64,000 nucleotides of DNA from Paenibacillus sp. cl123 (GCF_900101595.1 NZ_FMYY01000022.1:1-64000), one strand, 5' to 3'; positions 1 through 8,073 are shown, counted from the first letter of the stretch. Program-made: numbers and translations. Notes: generated by a model not told the origin, from the sequence alone.

Positions 1-1
1 T

Positions 2-721
2 GAGAGAAATATGCTTGCTAACAGCAAACAAGGACTTCTTCGAGTTGTTCAGAAGTCGAACAAGTGGTTCGTTCAGGTGTCCGTTGAAAAACCGACCGGG
101 CAAGCGACAGGAACGGTAGAAATGGGTATCGATCTTGGCTTGAAAGTTCCCGCAGTTGTCGTGACATCAAACGGAAAGACGAAGTTCTTCGGCAATGGAC
201 GCAAAAATAAATTCATTCGCCGTAAGTACAATTCCAGACGGCGTAAACTTGGAAAACTAAAGAAGCTCTCTGCCATCCGAAAACAACGTGACAAGGAGAG
301 CAGGTATATCAAAGACCAAAACCACAAAATCAGTCGCCAGATCGTTACTATGGCGCAGCGAGAGAACGTATCGGTCATAAAACTGGAAAAGCTCTCTGAT
401 ATTCGCAAAACGACAAGAACAAGTCGTAAAAACGCCAAGAATCTGCAAAGCTGGTCGTTCTATCAATTGCAACAGTTCATTGCCTACAAATCGGCATTAG
501 TTGGGATCAAAGTCATGGAAGTTAATCCAGCGTACACGTCTCAAACATGCCCATCCTGCGGTGATCGTAATAAGGCAAAAGATCGAATGTACCAGTGTTT
601 TTGCGGATATGCAGCGCATCGAGATCGTGTCGGTGCAATCAACATCATGCGTCAACCTGTGGCAGATGGCGTTCGCCCCAGGCTTTCAGCGAAAGCTGTG
701 GGGAATAGTCTGTCAGCCTGA
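2..721 (+). CDS. tnpB: TnpB / IS605 OrfB RNA-guided nuclease, 5' end outside window
   Basis: This is the C-terminal part of a TnpB protein (transposon-encoded RNA-guided nuclease, ancestor of Cas12). The reading frame is open to the window edge, and the 236 residues that follow the first ATG (position 11) are about 130-150 short of the usual 370-400, so the true start lies upstream. All three RuvC acidic residues are visible: Asp41 (GIDLG), Glu126 (IKLEKL) and Asp205 (HRDRVGAIN), counting from the ATG at 11. Four zinc-finger cysteines are present (Cys180, 183, 196, 198). The protein therefore looks catalytically intact. In this family TnpB uses an RNA made from the element's right end to cut the empty donor site, which keeps the element in place. 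Whether this copy is expressed is not visible. Confidence 0.88.
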   Translation, partial: ERNMLANSKQGLLRVVQKSNKWFVQVSVEKPTGQATGTVEMGIDLGLKVPAVVVTSNGKTKFFGNGRKNKFIRRKYNSRRRKLGKLKKLSAIRKQRDKESRYIKDQNHKISRQIVTMAQRENVSVIKLEKLSDIRKTTRTSRKNAKNLQSWSFYQLQQFIAYKSALVGIKVMEVNPAYTSQTCPSCGDRNKAKDRMYQCFCGYAAHRDRVGAINIMRQPVADGVRPRLSAKAVGNSLSA

Positions 722-849
722 ATAGCTATATGCTCTGATTCAGGACGGGCTATTGAACTAGCCCTTAACTTAGCAGCGGAAGCAGCGGAAACGTATGCGA
801 CCAGTAAACTAGCTAAGAATCCCGCGCCTTCAGGCGTGAGGAGGTTCAA
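722..849 (+). ncRNA. Candidate omega/reRNA scaffold of TnpB
   Basis: In the IS605 group the guide RNA of TnpB is transcribed across the 3' end of tnpB and the right end, and its guide is the flanking host DNA. The 128 bases after the tnpB stop hold the hairpin at 823-838 and end in TTCAA, as expected for the scaffold. The guide would begin at about 850 (ATTACCGGCATTG...), inside the leader of the next gene. The 5' boundary of the RNA is not visible and probably lies within tnpB. This is inference from family architecture. Confidence 0.5.
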
Positions 850-907
850 ATTACCGGCATTGTTTCTTACAATAGAGGGTACACATAAAGGCAGGGTGAG
901 AGAAACG

Positions 908-1483
908 ATGGAATCCATACAAGGTATAAGCTCCGAACAGGAAGTCATCATTCAGAAAGCACGCAAACGCGTCATCGAATCCATCGGCAAAAACATGGAG
1001 CTCTATGGCATCACGCAGTCCATCGGCCATTTGTACGGGCTTTTGTTTTTCCAGAACCACCCTATGACCTTGGATAAGATGGGCGAAGCGATGGAGATGA
1101 GCAAAACCAGCATGAGCACAGGGGTGCGGACGCTGGTTGATTTGAAGATGGTGAACAAGGTATGGGAGAAGGGATCGCGGAAGGATCTGTACGAGGTCGA
1201 GCTGGACTGGTTCCAAACCTTCGCCGACTATTTTTCGCTGAAATGGCGCAAGGCGCTGGAAATCAATCTGAGCGCTCTGCGCAAGTCAAAGACCGAGCTG
1301 TGCAAGCTGTGCGAGCAAAGTCCGGACGATACCGCTCTGCAGGCCGTGCTTAAACCGGATCTTGATAAAATAGATGAAGCGATTCGCTATTACATGTGGC
1401 TTGACCGGCTGATCGATGCGTTAGAATCGGGCGAAATATACAACCTTGTGCCTAAGGATGCCTCGCCGCCGCCGGGGCAGTAG
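908..1483 (+). CDS. GbsR/MarR-type winged-helix regulator
   Basis: A 191-residue transcription factor of the GbsR branch of the MarR superfamily, which in Bacillus represses choline and glycine betaine genes. The N-terminal half reads as a winged helix: helix 'YGITQSIGHLYGLLFF' near residues 35-52, then 'MTLDKMGEAMEMSKTSMSTGVRTLVDLKMVNKV' as the recognition unit. The C-terminal half is helical and probably dimerises. I chose ATG 908 because AGGGTGAG lies 6 bases upstream; an in-frame start at 836 would lie inside the insertion element and has no ribosome site. No gbsAB or opu genes are adjacent, so the target is unknown. The transposon right end lies only 59 bases upstream and probably replaced or altered the native promoter. 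Confidence 0.8.
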   Translation: MESIQGISSEQEVIIQKARKRVIESIGKNMELYGITQSIGHLYGLLFFQNHPMTLDKMGEAMEMSKTSMSTGVRTLVDLKMVNKVWEKGSRKDLYEVELDWFQTFADYFSLKWRKALEINLSALRKSKTELCKLCEQSPDDTALQAVLKPDLDKIDEAIRYYMWLDRLIDALESGEIYNLVPKDASPPPGQ

Positions 1484-1497
1484 GGACCTATAACGGC

Positions 1498-1531
1498 AAA
1501 CAGCCTTGTCTGGTGACGGACAAGGCTGTTT
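1498..1531 (+). terminator. Hairpin terminator after gbsR-like gene
   Basis: Perfect 13-bp stem AAACAGCCTTGTC (1498-1510) and GACAAGGCTGTTT (1519-1531) with an 8-base loop, 15 bases after the stop. The A-start and T-end allow use from both strands; the convergent pseudouridine synthase gene ends at 1604. Confidence 0.75.
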
Positions 1532-1603
1532 CGCAATCTCAGAAAGTCATACAGCGAGCGGAAACTCCGATCGGCCGCAAGCCGCGCGTTGGTCGCCGGA
1601 CTT

Positions 1604-2725
1604 CTAGGCTTCCGTCTCCTGGGCCGGGCGGAACTGGGACAAGAACGACTTCGGGATATCCGTGTCGAAGCGCATCAGCTCGCCGGTGACCGGATGCGTG
1701 AAGGCCAGCACCCGGGCATGCAGTCCGATCCGGTTGATCGGCTTGACGCGCGAGCCGTATTTTTTGTCGCCGACGATCGGGTGGCCGATGTCCTCCATAT
1801 GAACGCGAATCTGATTTTTGCGTCCGGTCTCCAGATTCACTTCCAGCAGGGAGTACTGGGAGCTGGACTGCAGCACTTTGTAATGGGTGACCGCATGCTG
1901 GCCGTCGCCCGGATACGAGCTGGAGTACATCTTCAGCGTTTTGCTTTCCTTCAGCCAAGAGCTGATCGTGCCTTCGGGCTTCTTGACCTTGCCTTCGACG
2001 AGGGCGACATACGTGCGTTCCTGAACCATGTCCTGCCAGGCGTTCTGCAATGTTTGCTGCACCTGCTCGCTTTTGGCGAACATCATCACCCCGGACGTAT
2101 CCCGGTCCAGCCGATGGACGACGAATATTCTCGCTGCGGGCTGGCTCTTGCGCACATGGGCCGTCAGCTGCCGATACGCGGTCAGCTCGTCCTCCTGAGC
2201 CTGGGCGGAGGCGATGGACAGCAGTCCGGCATCTTTGCGGACGACGATCAGATGCTCGTCCTCGTAGAGGATGGACAGTCCGATAAGCGGCTGTTCCTCG
2301 ACGATCTTCTCTTTGCTTACGGTAACCGTCTGTCCGGGCTGAAGCGGAAAATTGTAAGCGGTGGTCGCCTTGCCGTCCACGGCTACTTGCCCCCGCGCGA
2401 GCATGGCCTTCAGCGAGTTGCGGCCGGTCTTGGACATGCGGCTGATGAGGAACGCAAGGAGCTCGCCAGGCTCACGGACGGCGAAGACGCTGGCTTTGGC
2501 CGGAGCTTCCTTGGGCTGGGCGTTTGCCGGGATGGCCGCCCGCCCGGAGCGTCGAGCGGCAGCGTCCCGCGGCCCGTCGGCGCGCTTCGAAAGCTGCGGC
2601 TTTCCGCCGCCGTGCTGAGAATTCCGCCGTTCGTCTGGACCGCCGCTGCGGCGGGAAGAGCCGGATTGGCCGGAGCGCGCGGCGGAGCCGTTGTTTCCCT
2701 TGTTATTGTTCTTGCCTATAGACAT
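1604..2725 (-). CDS. RluA-family 23S rRNA pseudouridine synthase
   Basis: A 373-residue RluA/RluD-class enzyme that isomerises uridine to pseudouridine in RNA. After a basic, low-complexity head of about 85 residues rich in Gly, Arg, Ser and Asn comes an S4 RNA-binding domain ('SRMSKTGRNSLKAMLARGQVAVDG', about residues 93-120). The catalytic domain follows, with the signature HRLDRDTSG near residue 205 whose Asp is the catalytic nucleophile, then 'GRKNQIRVHMEDIGHPIVGDKKYG'. The start at 2725 is supported by AGGAGG 9 bases upstream. The long disordered head is unusual compared with the roughly 300-residue Bacillus homologues, and may help RNA binding. Which uridine it modifies cannot be told from sequence alone. 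Confidence 0.9.
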   Translation of the reverse strand: MSIGKNNNKGNNGSAARSGQSGSSRRSGGPDERRNSQHGGGKPQLSKRADGPRDAAARRSGRAAIPANAQPKEAPAKASVFAVREPGELLAFLISRMSKTGRNSLKAMLARGQVAVDGKATTAYNFPLQPGQTVTVSKEKIVEEQPLIGLSILYEDEHLIVVRKDAGLLSIASAQAQEDELTAYRQLTAHVRKSQPAARIFVVHRLDRDTSGVMMFAKSEQVQQTLQNAWQDMVQERTYVALVEGKVKKPEGTISSWLKESKTLKMYSSSYPGDGQHAVTHYKVLQSSSQYSLLEVNLETGRKNQIRVHMEDIGHPIVGDKKYGSRVKPINRIGLHARVLAFTHPVTGELMRFDTDIPKSFLSQFRPAQETEA

Positions 2726-3060
2726 AACATATAGCCTCCTGAAACTGCTGCTTGATTAGGTTGAGTATAGCATGAGCCGGATAAGAAGCGAAACAGGAGC
2801 CCGCTTGTCGTTGATGGAAGGCGGAGCCGCCGATTGTCGCTTCATGTATAGGTTTGCCGATAAATGGGGACTACTAACGGCATAAGGCGGCATACGATAG
2901 ATATACGAAACATATTTTAATCTTACGTTGATCTTCCCGTAATCTTGTTTTAATGTTCGCACGGTACAATACAAGTAACAGAGACAGGTTGGACGAGGGA
3001 GAGACGGAGCAGAAGCAGAAAAGCGGCAGACTACCGGAAGAGAGAAGAGGTGAAATCAGG
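2726..3060. other. Intergenic region without a gene
   Basis: This 335-base stretch lies between the divergent pseudouridine synthase gene and the small gene at 3061. It must hold promoters for both. A TACAAT at about 2962-2967 is a possible -10 for the plus strand, but I see no -35 at the right spacing, so no promoter is called. Confidence 0.4.
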
Positions 3061-3288
3061 ATGATTTTATACCAGATGGCAAAGCGGCTTGACGAGCGGA
3101 ACCGGCTGCAGCGCACCATTCATGCCAGCACAGGGGATGTGAACGCGCTCACGACCCAGAAGGAGCAGGTGGAAGAGCAGCTCTTGACCCAGGCCAGCGC
3201 CTGGAGCGAGGACCGGCAGGATGAATTTTTGCTGGAGGCCGTAGCCCCGGATATGACCGGGATGCAGCAGGCGGATTCGTATTATTAG
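3061..3288 (+). CDS. Small helical protein, unrecognised
   Basis: A 75-residue acidic, helical protein ('MILYQMAKRLDERNRLQRT...'), with heptad-like spacing of Leu, Gln and Glu around residues 25-45. Length and pattern recall the Spo0E family of aspartyl-phosphate phosphatases, but the family's SQELD core is not there (the aligned stretch reads TTQKEQ), so I do not assign it. The start at 3061 is chosen because GAGGTG lies about 9 bases upstream; an upstream in-frame start at 2953 has none. A clear terminator follows at 3295, so it forms a single-gene unit. Confidence 0.5.
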   Translation: MILYQMAKRLDERNRLQRTIHASTGDVNALTTQKEQVEEQLLTQASAWSEDRQDEFLLEAVAPDMTGMQQADSYY

Positions 3289-3294
3289 CCCCAA

Positions 3295-3324
3295 AACATG
3301 GACCATTAGGCTCCATGTTTTTTT
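3295..3324 (+). terminator. Rho-independent terminator
   Basis: Stem AACATGGA (3295-3302) pairs with TCCATGTT (3312-3319), followed by a run of T. It lies 6 bases after the stop of the small gene at 3061-3288. Confidence 0.85.
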
Positions 3325-3418
3325 GTTGCCCGGGCTTCGGACCGTTTTGTGTTCCAATCCGATTGCGTGTAGAATAGGGGTACGCCAAAATGCCACAATA
3401 AAGAGGTTTTGATATCAA

Positions 3419-5185
3419 ATGAACACGATCGTGTTATCCACGTTGAACGCCAAATATATTCATACGTCGCTGGCGCTCCGCTACCTGAAGTCATTCAGCG
3501 AAAAAGATTTTCCGGATATTCAGATTGCCGAATATACGATCAAAGACCCGGCGATGAATATCGTCTCCGATCTGTACGGCCGCAGCCCGGATGTGATCGG
3601 CTTCTCCTGTTATATCTGGAATATAGAGGAGACGATCGTCGTCATCGGGATGCTGAAGAAAATTATGCCTGAGGTTGTCATCGTGCTGGGCGGGCCGGAG
3701 GTGTCCTATGACACTGAGTATTGGATGAACCGGCTGCCGGATGTCGATTATATCGTGATGGGCGAAGGCGAGGAAACCCTCCATCATCTGCTGACCGAGC
3801 TGGGCGGCGACCGGGCGCTGTACAGTGTATTCGGTCTTGCCTACCGCAAGGAAGACCGGGTCATTCTGAACCCGCCCCGTCCGAAGCTGGCGCTCGACGA
3901 TATCCCCACGCCGCACCGGTTCCCGGAGGATGTGCCGAGCCTCGCGAATCGCGTCGTATACTTCGAGACGAGCCGGGGGTGTCCGTTCAGCTGCCAGTTT
4001 TGTCTGTCGTCTATCGAGGTAGGAGTGAGGTACTTCGACATCGAGCGGACAAAAAGCGATTTGCTGTACTTGATCGCATCAGGGGCGAAGCTGATCAAGT
4101 TCGTCGACCGGACTTTCAATATCAAGCGCGAGTATGCGCTGGAGATGTTCGATTTCCTGATCCGCAATCATCAGGGCTGCGTTTTCCAATTCGAGATAAC
4201 GGCCGATATCATGCGCCCTGAAGTGCTTGATTTTCTGGCTGAGCATGCGCCTGCGGGCATCTTCCGTTTCGAGATCGGCGTGCAGTCCACCAATGATCTG
4301 ACCAACAGTCTGGTGAAGCGGCGTCAAAACTTCAGCAAGCTGACCCGCACGGTTACGAAGGTGAAGGAAAGCGGGAAGATCGATCAGCATCTCGATCTGA
4401 TCGCAGGTCTTCCTGAGGAGGACTACAGCTCGTTTCGCAAGACGTTCAATGATGTGTTCGAGCTCGGGCCCGAGGAGCTTCAGCTCGGCTTCCTGAAGAT
4501 GCTGAGGGGCACGGGCATGCGTCTGGATGCCGATAAATACGGCTACAAGTACATGGACCATGCTCCCTATGAGATACTGGGCAATGACATTTTGCCATTC
4601 TCCGATCTGATTCGGATCAAGCGGGTGGAGGATGTGCTGGAGAAGTATTGGAACGCTCACCGGACCGATCATACCGTCACTTATCTGATTAAGCGGGAGT
4701 TTGCATCGGCCTTCGATTTTTTCCAGGAGTTCGGCGATTATTGGGAGGAACGGGGCTGGCAGCGAATCGGCCACCAGCTGGAGGATTTATTTACCCGGCT
4801 GCATGCTTTCCTGGAGCATCGGGGAACGAAGGACATGCCGGTCATCCTCGGACTGATGAAGCTGGATTATTTCTTGAATCACAAATACAAGCCCCGCAAG
4901 ATCTGGTGGGAGTTCTCCCTGAGCCGGGGCGAGCAGAACGATCTGCTGCGCCGGCTGGCCGAGCATCCGGAGGCGGTATCAAGCCGCTTCGCAGCGCTTG
5001 GCATCGCGGAGAAGGACATCCATAAGCATGTGATGCTGGAGAGGCTGCCGTTCCTGCTGGATCGCTACCTCGAGACCGGCGAGATCGACAGCTCCTCCGA
5101 TCAGCTGCTGATCGTTTATTTCCCGCCAGACCTGTCGGTGAAGCCGCAGGCTTATATGATGGCGCTGGCCGGGGCGGGGGCTTAA
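3419..5185 (+). CDS. B12-binding radical SAM protein with DUF4080 tail
   Basis: A 588-residue cobalamin-dependent radical SAM enzyme. The N-terminal 130 residues form a B12-binding Rossmann domain ('NTIVLSTLNAKYIHTSLALRYL', 'IGFSCYIWN', 'VVIVLGGPEVSYD'). The radical SAM core follows, with the cluster motif CPFSCQFC at about residues 188-195 that holds the 4Fe-4S cluster. The C-terminal 200 residues match the DUF4080 tail seen in this Bacillales family. Members with this architecture are often methyltransferases, but the substrate of this group is not known to me. AAGAGG lies 12 bases before the ATG. It is a single-gene unit between two terminators. Confidence 0.85.
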   Translation: MNTIVLSTLNAKYIHTSLALRYLKSFSEKDFPDIQIAEYTIKDPAMNIVSDLYGRSPDVIGFSCYIWNIEETIVVIGMLKKIMPEVVIVLGGPEVSYDTEYWMNRLPDVDYIVMGEGEETLHHLLTELGGDRALYSVFGLAYRKEDRVILNPPRPKLALDDIPTPHRFPEDVPSLANRVVYFETSRGCPFSCQFCLSSIEVGVRYFDIERTKSDLLYLIASGAKLIKFVDRTFNIKREYALEMFDFLIRNHQGCVFQFEITADIMRPEVLDFLAEHAPAGIFRFEIGVQSTNDLTNSLVKRRQNFSKLTRTVTKVKESGKIDQHLDLIAGLPEEDYSSFRKTFNDVFELGPEELQLGFLKMLRGTGMRLDADKYGYKYMDHAPYEILGNDILPFSDLIRIKRVEDVLEKYWNAHRTDHTVTYLIKREFASAFDFFQEFGDYWEERGWQRIGHQLEDLFTRLHAFLEHRGTKDMPVILGLMKLDYFLNHKYKPRKIWWEFSLSRGEQNDLLRRLAEHPEAVSSRFAALGIAEKDIHKHVMLERLPFLLDRYLETGEIDSSSDQLLIVYFPPDLSVKPQAYMMALAGAGA

Positions 5186-5220
5186 GCAGGCTTGCGTTTG
5201 ATTTGATGAGGCGCAGCTCA

Positions 5221-5267
5221 AAAAAAGGTCGAGCTCAGGGCATGGCAGCCTTGGTTCGACCTTTTTT
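5221..5267. terminator. Bidirectional terminator
   Basis: AAAAAAGGTCGA (5221-5232) and TCGACCTTTTTT (5256-5267) form a 12-bp stem with A and T runs on both sides. It separates the radical SAM gene from the convergent manA. Confidence 0.85.
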
Positions 5268-5361
5268 CGTGATGTTTCGTAATGCAAGGGAAGGGATGTT
5301 TCTTTTGTGGCAGTGAGGAATCAGCTGGACGATAGCTCTCTTGGTCAAAGAGCCGCGCTGT

Positions 5362-6330
5362 CTATGGCAAATAGCTGCGCAGCACGGTCATGCCGCCGGT
5401 AAGCGTGTAATCGCCGAGATTGGCTGGAAGCAGGAAGCATTCGCCGCTGCGCACCTGCAGCTCGCCGTCGGCCCAGCGTATCGTACCTTCACCGTCGCAG
5501 ATGATATGGATCACGAAGCTGTCCGGCACGGTTTGCAGCTGCCACTCGCCTTCGACGCGGCCTTTCTCCGTAATGAAGAAGTCGGAGTGAGCCAGGGTCA
5601 GCCATGTGCCGGGATTGTCCAGATCCGTCTTCATGTAGGTGGCGCCTGATCCTTCATAGGCGATTACGTTCAGCGAATCCTCAATGTGCAGCTCGCGGGG
5701 CTGGCCGTCCAGTCCGAGCCGGCCGTAGTCGTACAGCCGGTAGGTGCTGTCGGAGTTTTGCTGGATCTCGGCGACGAGCACGCCTGCTCCAAGCGCATGC
5801 ACGGTGCCTGCCGGAATATAGAAGCTGTCTCCGGCCTGCACGGTGATTTCATTCATGCAGTCCATGATGCGGTTCTCCGCGATGGCGGCTGCCAACTGCT
5901 CACGGGTTACTCCTTCGGCGAGTCCGTATATGATTTTGGCTCCGGCCTTGGCGTCCAGGATATACCACATCTCGGTTTTGCCGAGCTCCCCTTGCGGCAA
6001 TCGGTCGTAGTGGTCATTCGGATGAACCTGGACGGACAAATCATCCTGACAATCCAGCAGCTTGATGAGGAGCGGGAAGCGGCCGGTTTTCTTGGAAAAG
6101 CCTTTGCTTCCGAACAGTTCGCTGCCGTATTGCTCGCGGACCTGGTCCAGTCCGAGTCCGGCCAGCTCGCCGTTCTCAACGGTTGTGGTGCCGTTAGGAT
6201 GATCGCCGATCATCCAGCCTTCGCCGATCGTCCCTTCCGGCAGCTCCAGGCCGAATTGCTCCAGGGCGCGTCCTCCCCAGACGCGTTCTTTGAACTCAGG
6301 TTTGCATTTTAATGGATAAGGCTTGATCAT
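5362..6330 (-). CDS. manA: Mannose-6-phosphate isomerase, class I
   Basis: A 322-residue type I phosphomannose isomerase, a zinc enzyme that interconverts mannose 6-phosphate and fructose 6-phosphate, the same size as the Bacillus ManA/Pmi proteins. Visible are the metal-site segment 'QVHPNDHYDRLPQGELGKTEMWYI' (about residues 100-124), the cupin strand 'PAGTVHALGAGVLVAEIQQNSDSTYRLYDYGR' (about 172-203) and a second, degenerate cupin at the C-terminus. It stands alone, with no PTS or mannose operon beside it, so it probably supplies mannose for cell-surface glycan precursors as well as catabolism. Confidence 0.92.
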   Translation of the reverse strand: MIKPYPLKCKPEFKERVWGGRALEQFGLELPEGTIGEGWMIGDHPNGTTTVENGELAGLGLDQVREQYGSELFGSKGFSKKTGRFPLLIKLLDCQDDLSVQVHPNDHYDRLPQGELGKTEMWYILDAKAGAKIIYGLAEGVTREQLAAAIAENRIMDCMNEITVQAGDSFYIPAGTVHALGAGVLVAEIQQNSDSTYRLYDYGRLGLDGQPRELHIEDSLNVIAYEGSGATYMKTDLDNPGTWLTLAHSDFFITEKGRVEGEWQLQTVPDSFVIHIICDGEGTIRWADGELQVRSGECFLLPANLGDYTLTGGMTVLRSYLP

Positions 6331-6445
6331 GGCTATGGTTTCCCCGCTTTCCGAATGTGGCTGCTTGTCTCCTATGTAAATCCCTCAAAATTATACCAAA
6401 TGGTTGCCAAGCTAGGCTATAGCGCAAAGGACTGGAAAATAAATA

Positions 6446-6473
6446 CCCCGTATCGCTGTAAAAAGCTACGGGG
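6446..6473 (-). terminator. Terminator downstream of ytqB
   Basis: CCCCGTA (6446-6452) and TACGGGG (6467-6473) form a stem, and on the minus strand it is followed by a T-rich TATTTATTTT tail. It lies 7 bases past the stop of the methyltransferase gene at 6480. Confidence 0.7.
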
Positions 6474-6479
6474 TGAAGT

Positions 6480-7052
6480 CTAGCGCTTCTCGACGGCGAT
6501 GACGTAGGGCGGGTGATTGCGCTGGTTGACGAAGCGGTAAGTCATCGCCTGGTAGCCGTCCTGAGGCAAGCCCGCGGCCCAGCGGTCAACGGCCGCCGCT
6601 TCTGTCTCGCCCCCGGGATGACCGGAGTAAACGACGATCGTGATAACGCCGCCGCGGCGAAGCAGCTTGGCTGCTGAATCCAGCGCTTGCAGCGTCGAAT
6701 CCGGCAAGGTGATCGTGCTGTGATCATGCCCCGGCAAATAGCCGAGGTTGAAGGTGACGGCCGCGATCCGGCCGTGCCAATGCTCGGGAATGGCAGCGGC
6801 CATCTCGGCGTGACTGCGGTGCAGCAGCTCCACTTGCCGGTCGGGGACCTCCCGGGCACACCGGGCTGCCGTACTGGCGAGCGCGCTCTCTTGGATGTCG
6901 AACGCATACACACAGCCTTCCGCCCCGACCTGCCGGGCTAGAAATACGGTATCCACCCCATTGCCAGCCGTCGCATCAATAGCCGCCTCTCCCGGCTTCA
7001 GCCGGGCTTCTATGAGTTGATGGGCAAAGCCCAATATGGATACAAAACCCAT
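6480..7052 (-). CDS. ytqB: YtqB-type class I SAM methyltransferase
   Basis: A 190-residue methyltransferase of the small rRNA-methylase group typified by Bacillus YtqB (about 194 residues; structural work on YtqB and its relatives indicates RNA-type substrates). The SAM-binding core is clear: 'GEAAIDATAGNGVDTVFLARQVG' (about residues 20-42), then 'VYAFDIQESALASTAARC', and 'VTFNLGYLPGHDHSTIT' with an NLGYLP catalytic-loop motif. I start at 7052 because GAAAGGA lies upstream; a longer frame to 7184 runs into the 52-bp repeats and is not convincing. In Bacillus it lies next to ytqA; here a lipoprotein gene and repeats intervene before the ytqA-like gene at 8266. Confidence 0.85.
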   Translation of the reverse strand: MGFVSILGFAHQLIEARLKPGEAAIDATAGNGVDTVFLARQVGAEGCVYAFDIQESALASTAARCAREVPDRQVELLHRSHAEMAAAIPEHWHGRIAAVTFNLGYLPGHDHSTITLPDSTLQALDSAAKLLRRGGVITIVVYSGHPGGETEAAAVDRWAAGLPQDGYQAMTYRFVNQRNHPPYVIAVEKR

Positions 7053-7149
7053 GGTATGACGTCCTTTCAATTTGTATAAAATAATGAAATTGCTCTGCTT
7101 TTCCTCTCGGTTTCCTCGAAAGGGGCATCGGTCATCATACCCAGTAACC

Positions 7150-7389
7150 GAAAAATCGTTAAAGTGCGTCCGAGTGGCGGCCAAAAGTACAGGGTTTGTA
7201 CGAAAAACCGAATAAGTGCGTCCGACTGGTGGTCAAAAGTACAGGGTTTGTACGGAAAATCGTATAAATGCGTCCGACTGGAGGTCAAAAGTACAGGTTT
7301 TGTACGAAAAACCGAATAAGTGCGTCCGAGGTGGCTAAAAGTATAAGGTTTGTGCGGAAAATCGTATAAATGGGTCCGACTGGAGGTCA
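7150..7389. repeat. 52-bp tandem repeats in two alternating versions
   Basis: The phrase GTGCGTCCGA or a close variant starts at 7164, 7216, 7268, 7320 and 7370, giving a period of exactly 52, 52, 52 and then 50 bases. Each unit carries a GTACAGGGTTTGTAC-like segment with GTAC ends that could form a small hairpin. Units alternate between a version with AAAACCGAATAAGTGCG and one with AAAATCGTATAAATGCG, so the higher-order unit is 104 bp. There are about 4.7 copies. They lie between the divergent reading directions of nothing obvious: both flanking genes run on the minus strand. Not a CRISPR, because there are no unique spacers. Confidence 0.9.
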
Positions 7390-7419
7390 AATAGTAACGG
7401 CGCCCGCAGCGCTAATGGC

Positions 7420-8073
7420 CTATTGGTCCGCTTTAGTTTTTGGCGATGACGGCGAGCCGACCGCTCCGTTATCCGCCTGCAGCGGGGCCGAAGGGCCGAG
7501 CGGCGCAGCGGGCTTCGCCGGCTCGGCGGCTCCGGCTGAGGGAGCGGCCGGCTCGGCGACCGCTTGCAGCGGGTCGGCGACCTTGCCGGCCGCGGCCCCG
7601 GCCGGCGTTTTGACGCCCGGCGCCTGAGGCGCGCTCGCTACCGGCTCCGTCGGCGCCTGCGGCTTGGCCGTCTTCGCGGGCGGAGCCGCCGCCTGGCCCG
7701 AGGCCGCCCCCGAAAGCGCGCCGGGCGCCTCGTTTGCCTTGGCTGCGCCGGGCGAAGGCGCGACGCTGCCGCCGGCAGCGTCAGCGCTCCCGCCAAAGCC
7801 TGCGCTCCCGCCAGAGCCGATGCTCCCGCTAGCGCCTGCCTCCCCGCTGCCCGACGAAGGCCTGCTGCCAGCGGCGGCGCTTTGGCCTGCGCTGTCGGCG
7901 TCCGCCGGGGTCGCGCCGGGCTGCGCAGCCTGGTCAGGCGTCGTCCGTCCGGCGGACGGCCAGGCGCCCGCAGGCTCCATGGGGGGTGCCGGCTTGGCCG
8001 CGCAGCCTGCGGCTAACAGTGCCGCCATTAGCAGGGCGGCGGCGGCCTTTCGCGATATATTTCTTCTTATCAT
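7420..8073 (-). CDS. Ala/Pro/Gly-rich lipoprotein, low complexity
   Basis: A 217-residue predicted lipoprotein. The N-terminus 'MIRRNISRKAAAALLMAALLAAGC' is a lipoprotein signal with lipobox LAAGC, so the mature protein would be anchored outside the membrane through its Cys. The rest is almost entirely Ala, Pro, Gly and Ser and looks disordered, with no recognisable domain. AGGAGG lies 11 bases before the ATG at 8073. The GC-rich sequence gives open frames on both strands; this strand is chosen because of the ribosome site and signal peptide. Function unknown; such proteins often serve as wall-spanning spacers. Confidence 0.6.
   Translation of the reverse strand: MIRRNISRKAAAALLMAALLAAGCAAKPAPPMEPAGAWPSAGRTTPDQAAQPGATPADADSAGQSAAAGSRPSSGSGEAGASGSIGSGGSAGFGGSADAAGGSVAPSPGAAKANEAPGALSGAASGQAAAPPAKTAKPQAPTEPVASAPQAPGVKTPAGAAAGKVADPLQAVAEPAAPSAGAAEPAKPAAPLGPSAPLQADNGAVGSPSSPKTKADQ

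Larger units (their letters stand above)
1..849 (+). mobile_element. IS200/IS605-type element, right part only
   Basis: The window opens inside a TnpB-encoding element. After the tnpB stop, a GC hairpin (stem arms 823-828 and 833-838, loop TTCA) is followed by GAGGTTCAA at 841-849, which is the usual layout of an IS605-group right end that finishes in TTCAA/TCAA. The host sequence resumes at about 850, only 59 bases before the start of the next gene. The left end, and any tnpA, lie outside the window, so it cannot be said whether the element is autonomous. The end is assigned from resemblance to the family; the exact junction could move by one base because an A follows. Confidence 0.8.

Noticed and set aside
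1589-2734. 381-codon plus-strand frame over the pseudouridine synthase gene
   Set aside because: The minus-strand frame has the HRLDRDTSG motif and AGGAGG, so the plus frame is a shadow.
3061-3288. Spo0E-type phosphatase
   Set aside because: Length and helical pattern fit, but the SQELD core is absent.
7150-7389. CRISPR array
   Set aside because: The units run head to tail with no unique spacers, and no cas genes are nearby.
7067-7390. 107-codon open frame on the minus strand across the 52-bp repeats
   Set aside because: It is made by the repeat itself, which happens to be free of stops in this frame. The protein consists of repeated HLYDF/TLYF units, has no ribosome site, and the true ytqB start lies at 7052.
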